64,000 bases of DNA from Glandiceps talaboti (lineage: Eukaryota > Hemichordata > Enteropneusta > Spengelidae), in contig NC_135564.1 of the NCBI RefSeq assembly GCF_964340395.1, positions 6,380,861 to 6,444,860 on the forward strand, written 5' to 3'. The position numbers and the translations under genes are program-made. The notes beneath the pieces are model-generated. The model did not search any database and was not told where the DNA came from. It was given only the letters and a program-made list of their open reading frames with translations. Of this stretch, positions 29,228-40,310 are shown piece after piece. The first letter of the stretch is position 1. Every line of letters starts with the position of its first letter.

Positions 29228-29305
29228 GGACGGGCAGGCAGGCAGGCAGGCGGGCAGACAGACAGAGACAGACAGACATACAGACAGACAGACAGACAGA
29301 CAGAC
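28990..29305. repeat. CAGA/CAGG satellite with a 142-bp higher-order period
   Basis: Tetranucleotide CAGA and CAGG blocks carry a distinctive segment with GACGGACGGGCAGGCAGG and GGCGGGCAGACAGACAGAG. This segment appears twice, about 142 bp apart, so a composite block has itself been duplicated. The long Cys/Leu/Ser frames on the minus strand are artefacts. Confidence 0.93.
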
Positions 29306-30240
29306 CGAGATATAGATGGATGGACGGACGAACAGTAGACATTTTGTATGGAGGTACGAAGGTTCCTTGCATGAACCAACACAAATTAATGGCATCTTGT
29401 TTTTGGACAATGGATACATTTATTCTTTTAGTGAATCTCACTATAAATCCATGGTTTGACTGAGATCAAATAAGCATTTGCAATCACAGTCTCTATATCA
29501 GTTGATACAGTGACTTTTGTAGTGTGTTGGTGGAGCACAGACAAGTATTAAGAAACGTACTTGTCTGTGGGTACGGTGGAGGGACGATGGTTACCACTGC
29601 CAGTTGAACACATGAGTTGAACATTGTGTCGAAATGACAAGCGCCAGCATACGGTGAACTTCGGATGCCGACCAGGTCACTGTCCACACTTTGTTCCTTG
29701 TTTGTACACTGTCGTCCTACCGATCTGCCTGAAAGTGAAACCACCGTTGTATCCTCGCGGTCGGAAAAAGTGAGGTATGGCAAATTCAAGTACATTTTAA
29801 GACGAATGTACTGGGTAATGCATAATTATATTTCACACTAAACTTTTAACCACCCGTTGAGTTAAGTACGAGAATATACAATCCCATTTTCTGATTTTTC
29901 TTGTGTACAAACAACTGGCTCAAACGGTATACCGACGTACCGTATAATAAACTGGAGTAATTAAGTTCTGAAAGACTTCCTTTTTAATACAATTTTCCCC
30001 ATTCAGCCGAAAAGTGGGGTGAATTTCAAATTTCTTAAAATTAGGATTGCACAAACCGTGTTCCAAAGACAGATATGGTGCACTACAAAACTAAGGCATA
30101 TCCATTTCTTCTGTATATCATAAGCATTACTTAATATTTCTGTTCTGTATTGAAACATAAACTTGTCCTACTAAATCACATGTAAATACATGGTATGTAC
30201 ATTCAAAGAGGCTTATGTGTACATCCCCACAATCATATAG

Positions 30241-30280
30241 TTGGTGGTGGTGGTGGTGGTGGTGGTGGTGGTGGTGGTTG
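30241..30280. repeat. (GGT)n microsatellite
   Basis: About 13 GGT/TGG triplets in a row. Confidence 0.97.
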
Positions 30281-30721
30281 ATTGTAACTTATGTGAGAAA
30301 TGCATTGAATTCCTGGGTGCCATAGGAGTGTACATTTCCATATGTATCTCTTTGTTATTGACAAGTGTATATAAACTTCAGTATCATTATACCGCCACCA
30401 GGATAATGTATGAAAAATTGGTTAAAAAAATAATGGCACTTTGGACCGTTTTGATTCCTATTTCGAGCATCACAAAACCAGTGATATAGACACAGGTTGT
30501 CGTGACATAGAACAACCAGGGTATGTAATCTGTGTTTTCTGTTCGAAGACAATATCTTGATTTATGCTTAGTACAATAGGAAGTAAGATTCAGGGATATT
30601 TTTCAACATTTTTGAGTGAATGGATTCTTTTTAATGAAATATAGGACAACCACACAACATCAAGAAATATTACTGAACAGACCAGACCAGCAATAATCCT
30701 CACCGTGCACATTTCTGACCC

Positions 30722-30722
30722 C

Positions 30723-30756
<34 letters not shown>
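30722..30756. repeat. (CAA)n microsatellite
   Basis: About 11 CAA triplets. Confidence 0.97.
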
Positions 30757-30960
30757 CATCAACAATGGCAACTACCATAAAATCAGGCAAGTACAGAAAT
30801 TTTATTTGTATTTTTAAAAATAAAAGTGGAGGGGATCTCACCAGTTATAATAAGGACAATCTTTTTCCCAGTGTACTAGTATAAATTCTCCAGGTATTTA
30901 TCAGTCCAGTTTTGCATGATGACATCTTCTTTGACTGTTGTGTTCAATTCATTGTTACAG

Positions 30961-31304
30961 GTAATATCTGGAATGTCAGAATCTGGTGAACCACTGTCTA
31001 ACCAACCAATCTTCAGCAACAACTCACCTCCCCATCATCATCACCACCACCATTGTACTACCAGCAACACTATCCACAACAAGGTTACCACCATCACCAG
31101 TTGGAATCGCAACCAACGGGTTTACCCCTCTGTTTCCATTTCATGAGACTGGAGAATGTAGTTGACATTGGTCTCCACAACATAGCCAACAACAAGTCAC
31201 ACCCGGCAACCAATGAGCAACATAACACCATCTCATCAGACAAGAACACAGTGTCCCACAGCAATCTTTACAGAGGTCATTAAATCCAAGTCCAAGGCAA
31301 TAAG
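30961..31304 (+). pseudogene. Gln/Pro/His-rich exon-like block, frame broken; possible 5' UTR exon of the NLR-like gene
   Basis: The block is bounded by an acceptor-like TCATTGTTACAG and a strong donor AG|GTATGT. Inside, successive segments look coding in different frames: VISGMSESGEPLSNQP in one; SPPPLYYQQHYPQQGYHHHQ in the next; then HWSPQHSQQQVTPGNQ and HSVPQQSLQRSLNPSPRQ in the third, separated by stops. This could be a decayed exon of a low-complexity Gln-rich protein, or simply a CAA/CAC-rich untranslated exon spliced to the acceptor at 31708. No frame runs intact from end to end. The protein family is not recognised. Confidence 0.35.
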
Positions 31305-31753
31305 GTATGTCCCGGTACAAAACATCTAGTCCTAAAAGTTACTACCAATAGACAGATTACTAGAAATAACAGACAGAGTAATAGATACAGGTACTGACAA
31401 AAATATAAGAAAAAATTAGAACTCTCAGTAAACTTCTAAGATTTATTAAACAAAATACAAATTGCTAATTGAATTTTTGTTATTTTTGAAAATGAAGTTA
31501 GTAATGCAGAGGTGATTAAATTGACTTTTTATGATTTACTGAACATGGAATAAAGCAGCTTGGTGAAAATTAGCCTTGCCCTTGATTCTCTTTAAAGTCA
31601 AAAGTATCAATTGGTAGAGACGTGACCAGCTTCAGTTGTACATATGACAAATTATATGATAGACTTTGTGTGAATATTTTCTGTAGAGAAGTTGTATCTG
31701 TCCTTTCAGGAGTTATCAACAGTCCAACCATAGACAATTTATCACTAAGTACA

Positions 31754-31844
31754 ATGGAACATTATGTAACTTATCCCAAGTGTACACCAGATCTGGATCC
31801 TTTCAGAACTTTGCTGTATGACATCTCAGAAGATATCACCACAG
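31754..31844 (+). CDS. NLR-like gene, coding exon 1: start of the death-effector domain
   Basis: This encodes MEHYVTYPKC, then TPDLDPFRTLLYDISEDITT and the first base of Gly31. LDPFRTLLYDIS matches helix 1 of a death-effector domain; FADD begins MDPFLVLLHSVS. The ATG has A at -3 and G at +4. The exon ends ACA-G|GTATGA, a good donor, in phase 1. A polypyrimidine acceptor (CTGTCCTTTCAG, ending 31709) lies just upstream, so this exon probably begins at 31710 with untranslated sequence spliced to an upstream exon. The upstream in-frame codons are open, so an earlier start in a preceding exon is possible. Junction phase and frame match the exon at 32218 exactly. Confidence 0.75.
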
Positions 31845-32217
31845 GTATGATAACTACTGAATTCAACACTCTCTGCTTTTTTAAAACATACTATCTAATT
31901 TTACCACTCCAGCATAGAATGAAGACATTTCTTTGAAGCCATGAGCCAATCATGATGGGAGACATCATGTTTTGTAGGGAAGTTTTCACCAAGTTTATAG
32001 GTGATGTATTTGTAGTTGAAGACTTTCCAGACATTGCTCAACTAATACAAGATTTAAGGTTCACCTTGTCTATCTCCTATACTATTTTTGTAACAAACAT
32101 AAAAATAGCGGAGCTTTACCAACCAAAGGTCTCGTTTCATTTTTGATGTTTTTCTGGCCACATAGAATATATTGAATAATCATTAATATTCATAATTTTG
32201 TATTGAAATGAATCTAG

Positions 32218-32433
32218 GTGAATTGAAGAAGATGAAGGACTTGTGTGATAATAAGTTGATACGTAGGGGAGAACGTGAACATGTCAAAAGTCCATATGAT
32301 TTATTCAGCAAATTAGTCAACAAGCAAGTGATTTCACAAAATGATACAAGTCTATTGGAGAAGCTGCTGACTAAGATAGAAAGAGTGGATTTGACAGAGA
32401 GATTGAACATTCTTAAACCAAACCATGTAGAAG
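32218..32433 (+). CDS. NLR-like gene, coding exon 2: rest of the death-effector domain
   Basis: A 216-nt exon (phase 1 at both ends) for residues 32-102. Content follows the DED pattern: ELKKMKDLCDNKL (compare ELTELKFLCLGRV in FADD), SPYDLFSKLVNKQ, LLEKLLTKIERVDLTERL. The E-R-V-D-L at 85-89 satisfies the (D/E)-RxDL charge-triad motif used in DED-DED assembly. The acceptor is AATCTAG, weak in pyrimidines. The donor is GAA-G|GTTAGT. Being symmetric (1-1) and a multiple of three, the exon can be skipped without a frameshift, which would remove most of the DED while keeping the NACHT frame. Homotypic DED contacts in known proteins recruit caspase-8-like or FADD-like partners. That role is inferred here from the domain alone. 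Confidence 0.85.
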
Positions 32434-32799
32434 GTTAGTATCTGTTTTTCCCAACTTGTAGTTTATTGTGTACAAATAAATATCTTCCTGGTAGAACGAG
32501 GATAAAAAGTCACTACTTTGTTTGTAGTTTTACTGTTGAGTAAAGAGTACTATAGAGGCCTGTATAGTATGGTTGTGATTTATAATTGGTCCATGTGTCA
32601 GTGTGTGTTTTAATGAAAGCTATGAGTGATGTAATTTTCCTAACTTTGCACTTGTTAAATCATAATGTATACATGAAAATGAAAAATGGGTTTAAAATTG
32701 GTCAAAATACATGCCAGTATATCTTGAAGACATTAAATGTTAATTTAGTGGTTCATTAAGAATTTCGCATTCAAAGCGTGTACTGCTTGTCTCAGTACT

Positions 32800-33063
32800 T
32801 GATTTACATAGACTGTCGACATTCGCTTGTGCCTTTTTTTGCTATGTTTTATCTAAACTAAAGTCGTCACCGCATTCCGATCGGGCGCAATACTACTATA
32901 ATCACATACTGATGTCAAAGGCGTGAGCTCGGGCCTTTGGCCCTTGCTATCAGTATGCGATTATAGTAGTATTGTGCCGGATCGGAGCATGGCGACAACT
33001 TTAGTTTTAGATAAAATGTAGGAAAAGAGGCGCAAGCGACTGTTGACAGTCTAGATTTACTTT
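32800..33063. mobile_element. Foldback element (MITE-like) in NLR intron 2
   Basis: A near-palindrome of about 260 bp. The left arm (GACTGTCGACATTCGCTTG, TTTTATCTAAACTAAAGTCG, GCAATACTACTATAATC) reappears as its reverse complement in the right arm (GATTATAGTAGTATTGTGCC, CAACTTTAGTTTTAGATAAA, CAAGCGACTGTTGACAGTC). The arms are about 125 bp with roughly 15% mismatch by eye. The centre includes GGGCCTTTGGCCC. There is no coding capacity, consistent with a non-autonomous DNA element. Target-site duplications are not clear. Confidence 0.85.
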
Positions 33064-33232
33064 CAGTTTAGGGAATGGTTTTGTTGCAAGATTAAATGGC
33101 GGTATCTGAAGGTTGAAGGTCTTCAGCCTTGATTTGTTTTTATGATTTCCTGATACTGTGTTCTCAATGAAACGTTGAAAGTTTCTATTGAAATACAATA
33201 CATATTATTTCAACTTTGCTGTTGTATTGCAG

Positions 33233-35994
33233 GTAACATTGAGTGGTTGGTCGCATTCCTAAAAGACCTTTACAGAAAGCATTTTGAAAATTTCAAGCTA
33301 ATAGCCTGGAATGATGATGTGTCTGTGAGTCTAACAGAGGTGTATACAAGACTGAAAGTGGTCAAACAAGACAAGCAAGGTAGATTGCGAGAAGGAAATA
33401 TTATAGACAATGAATTAGATGTATTTAAGGGTGAAAGATATGCTGATGAAAGAGCTAGACGTATCAAAATCCAAGGTGCTCCTGCTATGGGTAAATCAAC
33501 ATTCTGTAGGAAGCTGGCAAATGATTGGGCATGTGGTAAGCTTCCACAATTTCAGTTGTTATTTTTAATTGAAATGAGACATGTTAAAGGGAACTTGTTA
33601 GATGCCATTTTTGATCAACTTCTTCCCAGAGATGCACCACCCATCACAAAACATGCACTCAGTGCAGTTTTGAAGACTTTGAGCAAACAAAAGTCAATGT
33701 TATTTTTATTTGATGGTCTTGATGAGTGGACACATACAACACAATCAGAATATGATGTACGTAACATAATTTCAGAAAACTCTTTGTCATGGTGTACAGT
33801 TGTCATAACAACACGACCTCATGAATGTGATCAAATTTTGAAAACCTGTGATGTCCATTTTATGATTCAAGGGTTTTCATCACAGAATGCTATTGAATAT
33901 ATCCACAAGTATTTTGAACATATCAAGAAACAAGACAAATCAGAAAGCCTTATCTTAGAGTTAAAGCTACAACCTATGAGGAAATCCCCGGTACATTTTT
34001 ACCATCACAGCCACTTGAACCATGAAAAGGAGGAGAAAGACAGTCGTATTACGTACGATCTTCTTTGTAATCCTTTACACCTATCTTTTCTCTGTCTACT
34101 ATGGGAAGAGACAGCACGTCTTCCAACAATCATGACAGATATTTACACAGAAATTCTTGATTGCATCCTAAAGAGATATTGTTGTAAAAATGGAATTGGA
34201 CTGAGCAGAGGCCAGCTGCCTGAAAAAGTGAAAGAGGAAGTCAAAGCCTTGGCCAAATTGGCTTATTCTTTGTACTCTGAAGATAAAATGATGTTGAATG
34301 TAGATCAGATTGATTCTACAATATTGTTATATTTAGGGTTGTTAGTCAGAGATACAGGAATTTCTAAGCTTAAAGTACAGAATATTTGTTTTTTCTACCA
34401 TAAGACATGGCTAGAATATTTTACTGCACTACATATCAGTTACATACTTGATGATATAGATATGAATATGAAGTCAACCTTGCAGCAGTTGCACATTGAA
34501 AAGCGTGAACAGGTCTGTCTTTTCCTAGCAGGCATTTTGAAAGATAAATCCATCCCATTGTTACAAGTCCTTATCAGTAAAATGCAAGAGTCATGCAGTC
34601 AAGATATGTTTAACATAAAAAGACCATTTTCCTTGCTGACCAAATGTTTGGTTGAAGCTGAGATGGATATTAATTACTTATCACCATACATGCCTGAAAC
34701 GCTGATATTAACAGAATATGGAATCGGAAAGGAATACCTCTCTGTATATAATAGTACCATTCTAAATGGCCATGAATGCAGACAAATTGGATATCTTAAA
34801 TTGGAAGGAAACTCGATATGTCAACAGGTGATTGGTATTCTAAAGTGTAAGAATCATGACAGTTGTACAGTTCACAGATGTCGGCATTTAATTCTTTATG
34901 ATTTATCGCACCGCCACTTTGCAATGATCACTCGTAATCTTGCTGATAATAGTCTGTGTATAAAAACATTAGAATGTCACATCAAAGATGAAAAATCTAT
35001 GAAGTTTCTGTCCGATGTCATCGAAACAAGGTGTCAGTTGAAACATTTGATAGTTGGTAATTGGTTAAATTATAGTAATTGGATGGATGGAAAGGCTGTG
35101 GAAGATTTATTCCAAAGTATCAGTATGAACAAAGGTCTTGAAACATTTGAATATACAATTGTTTCAACATGCGTGCAAGACAGATGCCACTCTAATCTGT
35201 GTCCTCTTGATCAGCTGTTAAGGACTGGACCAAAGAATGTGATTGTACATATGATGGGAAACTATGGTTTTTGTGAGGAATGTGCATTTCAAATATGTCG
35301 CTTTATCCGGCAATGTTGTCAGACAAACACATTCTCTTTGAACATACATTTGATTGGAAAAAACTATGTATGTATGTCTGATCGGATTTTATCTGCTTTG
35401 AAGTCACCAAGTTATTCTTTATCTTGTGTTCATCTGCTAATCAGTGTAAACTCCTTTGAAGATGTAATGGATGAGTTTATGAACAGAATTGCAGATATCC
35501 CAAATGTTGGTACCGTTGTCACTTGTGCATTAATGATTCATGATTGTGTATCAGTAATTACTGATGTCATACAATGTAGATATTTAGAATCTGTAACTTT
35601 ATCGTTTTTAAGTCATGAAACTGATTTCAGTGGTTTGGTACAAGCCTTAGAACACAACACAGTACTGAAACAGCTCACTCTCAGAATACTTCCCGTGGAT
35701 AAATTTGAAAGTGCACATCACATTGCTCTATGTACCCGTAAAGTAATGCTGGCCATGGTCAAACTGATGAAGGAATGTAATTCAAGCAGGTTGATGTCTG
35801 TTACAATAATGTTGGTTACTGGTAAGAGGAAAGTACTTGATGCTGTCAAGTTCAAAATGTTGGCCGAGGTGGAATCAGGTAGTGTTACCTTTAATAAGGG
35901 TGTGAGTTGGTCATTTTTTGTGGATTATAGAAGAGGTGAGGCTCTCCTTCATCCAACTTTGCAAGCGGTTATCTCTAGAATCACTACTGAATGA
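33233..35994 (+). CDS. NLR-like gene, terminal coding exon: NACHT NTPase, winged helix and LRR-like C-terminus
   Basis: One 2762-nt exon encodes residues 104-1022 of a DED-NACHT protein; the three exons total exactly 1023 codons including the stop. The acceptor GTTGTATTGCAG joins G|GT in phase 1. Residues 104-149 (NIEWLVAFLKDLY... IYT-like VYTRLKVV) resemble the pre-NACHT linker of invertebrate NLRs. Walker A GAPAMGKST is at 184-192, Walker B LFLFDGLDEW at about 259-268, sensor-1 TTRPHE at 295-300, CNPLHLSFLCLLWEE at 381-395, and the winged-helix hallmark FYHKTWLEYFTALH at 490-503. The remainder to 1022 is long and divergent. At about 900-924, GLVQALEHNTVLKQLTLR fits a ribonuclease-inhibitor-type LRR, but other repeats are degenerate. 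NACHT proteins are cytosolic ATP-dependent sensors that oligomerise on ligand. The ligand is unknown here. All catalytic motifs are intact, so it looks like a working gene. Confidence 0.9.
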
Positions 35995-36063
35995 ATTGTC
36001 ACTATTAGTATTTCACACAATAGGATTTGAGATAACAAACTTGCTAAATATTGAAATGAAGTT

Positions 36064-36219
36064 GTGGTTCTTCAGTATCATAAGGTGCACATCAGAAGTG
36101 CTGTGGTTCTTCAGTATCATAAGGTGCACATCAGAAGTGCTGTGGTTCTTCAGTATCATAAGGTGCACATCAGAAGTGCTGTGGTTCTTCGGTATCATAA
36201 GGTGCACATCAGAAGTGCT
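36064..36219. repeat. Four perfect-to-near-perfect 39-bp units
   Basis: The unit is GTGGTTCTTCAGTATCATAA plus GGTGCACATCAGAAGTGCT, four times; the fourth has CGG for CAG. Because 39 is a multiple of three, frames stay open on both strands. It lies 70 bp past the NLR stop codon. Confidence 0.98.
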
Positions 36220-37733
36220 GTCTATCCAGTGAATGGGAGGTCATCAGGTGAGCCAATGAATGTGTTAATTCAAACCATGTTTATTACAATCAAAACTAAA
36301 TTTAGCTCTTGAAGGAGGAGCTCATGATATACAAGTTGTCTGTCTGCCTTACTTCTTCCTGTCTGTCTGTCTGTCTGTCTGTTTCATTGATATTGCAAGA
36401 ACCTATTATTACAACTATACAACAGGTTATGACAGAGTCATATTGCCAATGACTTTAAACACAAAATCACAGACTTTTTGTCAGTAAAACCATGATGTCA
36501 TGTTATTACAACTGTACACCAAGTTATGATATGTGCTAGAAAACTAAATTTTCAGCATTACAGATGTTACTACTACATTGTATAATTTGTGTAATGTAAC
36601 TGTATTTTTAGCAAATTTTGTATTCCAAATAGCAAACACCAAGTAGATGTGTTTCTTTGCATTAGGGCATACCCAAATCATAACAAGAAATGTGTTGACG
36701 TGTAACTTTACATATTAGAATGACAGGTGTTACTAGAAGTAAACATCAATTTATACCATATACAGTGATATGTGTCTGGATCTGTAGAAAAATTTCACAT
36801 TCTTTGAGAGTTCTTTATATTTTGCATATATTATTAGTATTATGTCGTCAAAAGAACTTTTCACTCACAGTAATGTAGTTATTTTGGATTTTTTAAATAT
36901 ATATAGTGAATTACAGTCTTTTACGGTTAATTCATTTTATACACAATTTATCATGTATGCAGTTGTAATTTTTATGTCATATGTTTGCTCATAATGATTG
37001 TACCAATCATACAGGACCAGGTGCCAAATTGTTAATAACTACCACTTACTGATACTGCTTTACTTACTATAGACAGTGCCCTCTATCATGAGTGAACAAG
37101 ACACAGTTTGCAACTGAAAGCGCTCAGCTTATCAATTGTATTGTGTATATTGGTTGCAATTTTAGTACTCATGGGTAAAGATACTTTGTCTAGACTGTAT
37201 TCTATTGAATCCATATTGACAATTCATATATAATTGTATTCTATATAGATTTTGTATTTATACAAGTATTTTTTTATACACTGTTTTTTTGTATTTACTA
37301 AAAGTCTTCGCTTTCAGGAAAACGTTAGTGACTATTAAATTGTACATTGCCTCTGAACTTTACTTAGTATTGGATACTGGTACTTTATAAAGTACTTGAT
37401 TGATTGATACTAAAAGTCTAATTTTTTATACCATGTATTTTTAATATTATACTGTGTATTTTCCTAGGATATATGTAGTTTACAGTTTATTATATGTGTT
37501 TTACATAAAATATCAGATGTATTTGGAAGGTATGCTTCAGCTATCAAGCTGAGTGTAGAAATATCTATTTTGAAACAGGAATATGACTATGCCAAGCATT
37601 TTTAATTGACTTTTTTGGGGGTCTCTTTTGTGTGTTAAACGTTTTCCTTGATCAGATTCATTTAAGTGATATTTTTATTTATTGAAATTTTGTTTATGTG
37701 ATATATGCTTGTGAAAACTGATTATTTCATGAA

Positions 37734-37739
37734 AATAAA
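37734..37739 (+). terminator. Poly(A) signal AATAAA, probable 3' end of the NLR-like gene
   Basis: AATAAA in CATGAAAATAAAGTATTC, about 1.74 kb downstream of the stop, followed by a GT-rich stretch (GTGATGTTTT) suitable as a downstream element. Confidence 0.5.
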
Positions 37740-37821
37740 GTATTCACTTTGAAGAAATGGAATTGTGATGTTTTACACATGTTTTCTATGGATAGCAAAG
37801 GTCAGTGTGCGTCTCTGTATA

Positions 37822-37826
<5 letters not shown>

Positions 37827-37883
<57 letters not shown>

Positions 37884-37886
37884 GGG
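37827..37886. repeat. (GA)n followed by a G14 run
   Basis: About 23 GA units run directly into 14 guanines, a purine-only tract of about 60 bases just past the NLR poly(A) signal. Confidence 0.97.
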
Positions 37887-38430
37887 TGTTAGAGAAAATA
37901 GGTCTTCCTTTGACTTCATTTATAAAACTTGACAAAAACAAAAGACTTGTAAGATTTTCATCTGTGAGGATGTCAAAGGTTATAGCCTGTGAAAATGTAC
38001 CAGTCTGTCATATATGCATATAATATAAAAGACAACTTTGTATGATATATGATCAAGTAAATGGAATCAATAGACAATAGGACTCTCAATTACAAGTGTG
38101 GTGTTTAAGGACGTGTTCTGACCCAGAGAGCCACATCATAATGTTCATCTGTAGGTGTTAGCAACGATAAACATGATGGATTTCTTATGTATGTACCCAT
38201 CTAGTCCTGCTTGCAAACGATGTCAGATCAGAACCCGATATGTCAGAATTGACCTCTATTCTGTCAGCAAGCAACACTACTACCCATCATGCTGTCTGTG
38301 TATCTAACCGTTGCTCTAATTATAACATTTAGAAAGTCTCCATGGTGACAGATTATAATAGATTTCTTGTCCTTCAAACACAATATTTTATATCATGGTA
38401 CTTTTGACATTCAGTAGCTGATTGGAATGA

Positions 38431-38850
38431 TCAATTGAAAACAGTACACTTCAAGGTACCAATAACAGCTGCACAATATGGAGTATTTTTTGCAACACCT
38501 AAAGATATTATACAGGCACGATTCATAGCTGCATCCTTTTGAAGTCCTGAAACTTCAGAACCATATGCAAGGATTGGTGAAATCATTTTGTCAAAGATGT
38601 TTTAAATGTGTATTTAACAAGGTACCAACTCTGTTGTACAGTACTCCAAATATTTATGAAAACCTTTCTGTCTTGCTGGGATAACAATTTTGTGACATAA
38701 GACCACTTCAATCTCCAGGAAAATAAAATACCCACATATTTATAATAAGCTTGTACCCTATAAAATGCCATTTTTCTTTTTGTGACAATGGCCCTCGAAT
38801 TTTTGAAGACAACTACTTCAGACTTAACTACAAAATCGAAACGAACGGAA
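38431..38850 (-). mobile_element. Decayed LINE (non-LTR retrotransposon) reverse-transcriptase fragment
   Basis: Minus-strand translation gives VVKSEVVVFKNSRAIV, YYKYVGILFSWRLKWSYVTK and then, after a +/-1 shift near 38600, IFDKMISPILAYGSEVSGLQ and CIISLGVAKNTPYCAAVIG. These are the conserved C-terminal landmarks of LINE reverse transcriptases (KYLGI.FS...W, ..KMI.PILLYGSEIWG, ..LGV...TPN.AV). The fragment has at least one frameshift and ends in a stop at 38431, with no endonuclease or upstream catalytic part recognised. It is a dead 5'-truncated or eroded copy. I cannot name the clade by eye. Confidence 0.85.
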
Positions 38851-39779
38851 ATAGCTTATAGCTAGTCTGGGCCTGTCCTCTCACATATTAAAAAAATGTA
38901 TAGAAATTCACAGCATGGTACTAACATGAATCAAAGTATTGTCGGTCTGTTGCAACTGAATGGTGGTTGGAAATATGTTCTTTAGACATCAATGGTTCTT
39001 AAGATAAACTTTGCACTTTCTTGTCTGGAGAGCTTTGGTCTTTGATCTTCAGCAGTGGAGGAAGGCAAGTCTCTAAAGGACTGATATCAAGGGAGAGACA
39101 GATAAGCAAATGAGTGGGTGAGGTCCTACTGTGAAGACAGCCCACCTGTCATATTAAAAGTGACCACAGAGACCACACCCTGCCCAATTGTAAAAATGAC
39201 CACACAGTCTACTGCCCATTATAATTATTGCTTTATTTCCATATAAAAATTTCTTTAAAATTTCAAAGTACTACTCAAAATGCTAGAAGGTTATTCTGTA
39301 CAGAACGGAAAAGATAAATGACAACAAAGTCACACTATACATAGATAGATGCTGGGCAAAGCCTCTGGCATATATTAACATTGAAACGCAACAATAAAAA
39401 CAAAAGGAAAGCTGTGTCATCAAGTTGAGGGTGCTATAGCAAAATCACCAAACAAGCAACCAGCAATTTATGGCTGGTCAACTTTTGCTAAAAGTAAAGA
39501 ACTTTTTAACACTAATTTTGTACATCAAAAATGTGATTAAGAATGCATTGATATCACAATCACACACACATGCATCCACGTAGAATGTTATACATTATGG
39601 TATTTTTTTCATGCCCAAGGACTAAGTACATGGAGAAGACTTATCTACATAGTCCAAAGCATGAGAGTGAGGTTACAGCCTACTTGTACAATACACAGAC
39701 AATACACATACACCATTCCAAATGTCAATATATGGCAACATTCCATTGTATCAACCTCGATCTCTTGTACTAACCAATG

Positions 39780-40310
39780 TGTCATCATATACCAACCAAT
39801 TCACTCCTATTCGTCTAAATCCATATCATTTCACTATCACAACATATCAACCTATTTGCCATCATATCACAACAATTCACTCCTATCCATCTCAATCCAT
39901 CTCATTTCACTATTTCAACATATCAACCTATTTGCCATCATATCACCACGTCATTCCTGTCCGTCTAAATCCATATCATTTCACTATTGCAACATATCAA
40001 CCTATTTGCCATCATATCACCACAAGTCACTTCTATCCATCTCAAGCCACATCATTTCACTATCACAACATATCAACCTATTTGCCATCATATCACCACG
40101 TCATTCCTATCCGTCTAAATTCATATCATTTCACTATTGCAACATATCAACCTATTTGCCATCATATCACCACAAGTCACTTCTATCCATCTCAAGCCAT
40201 ATCATTTCACTATTTCAACATATCAACCTATTTGCCATCATATCACCACAAGTCACTTCTATCCATCTCAAGCCATATCATTTCACTATTGCAACATGTC
40301 AACTCACTTC
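39780..40310. repeat. ~75-bp tandem repeat
   Basis: About seven units share CAACCTATTTGCCATCATATC, CATCTCAANCCATATCATTT and CACTATTGCAACATAT, with CCTATTTGCC recurring every 74-76 bp. Plus-strand His/Ser/Tyr-rich frames of over 200 codons are produced by this array and are not genes. Confidence 0.95.

Larger units (their letters stand above)
24001..30960. other. Intergenic region between the divergent CELF and NLR-like genes
   Basis: No exon with family similarity or matched splice phases was seen on either strand. It contains short unique AT-rich DNA, simple repeats (27022-27075, 27246-27400, 28990-29305, 30241-30280, 30722-30756) and a small GC-richer hairpin block at about 27080-27245. 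Isolated frames of 60-130 codons occur (for example minus 28400-28801 and 29493-29795) without recognisable content. Confidence 0.5.
35995..37760 (+). other. Probable 3' UTR of the NLR-like gene
   Basis: No credible coding sequence follows the TGA at 35992-35994. The first good poly(A) signal context is at 37734, giving a UTR of about 1.75 kb that includes a 4-copy 39-bp repeat. Earlier AT-rich hexamers could give shorter ends. Confidence 0.5.

Noticed and set aside
28838-29441. Cys/Leu/Ser/Val frames up to 193 codons on the minus strand
   Set aside because: CAGA/CAGG simple repeat read in three frames.
29493-29795. 100-codon minus-strand frame with balanced composition
   Set aside because: Looks somewhat protein-like, but nothing recognisable and no splice or poly(A) context that I could link.
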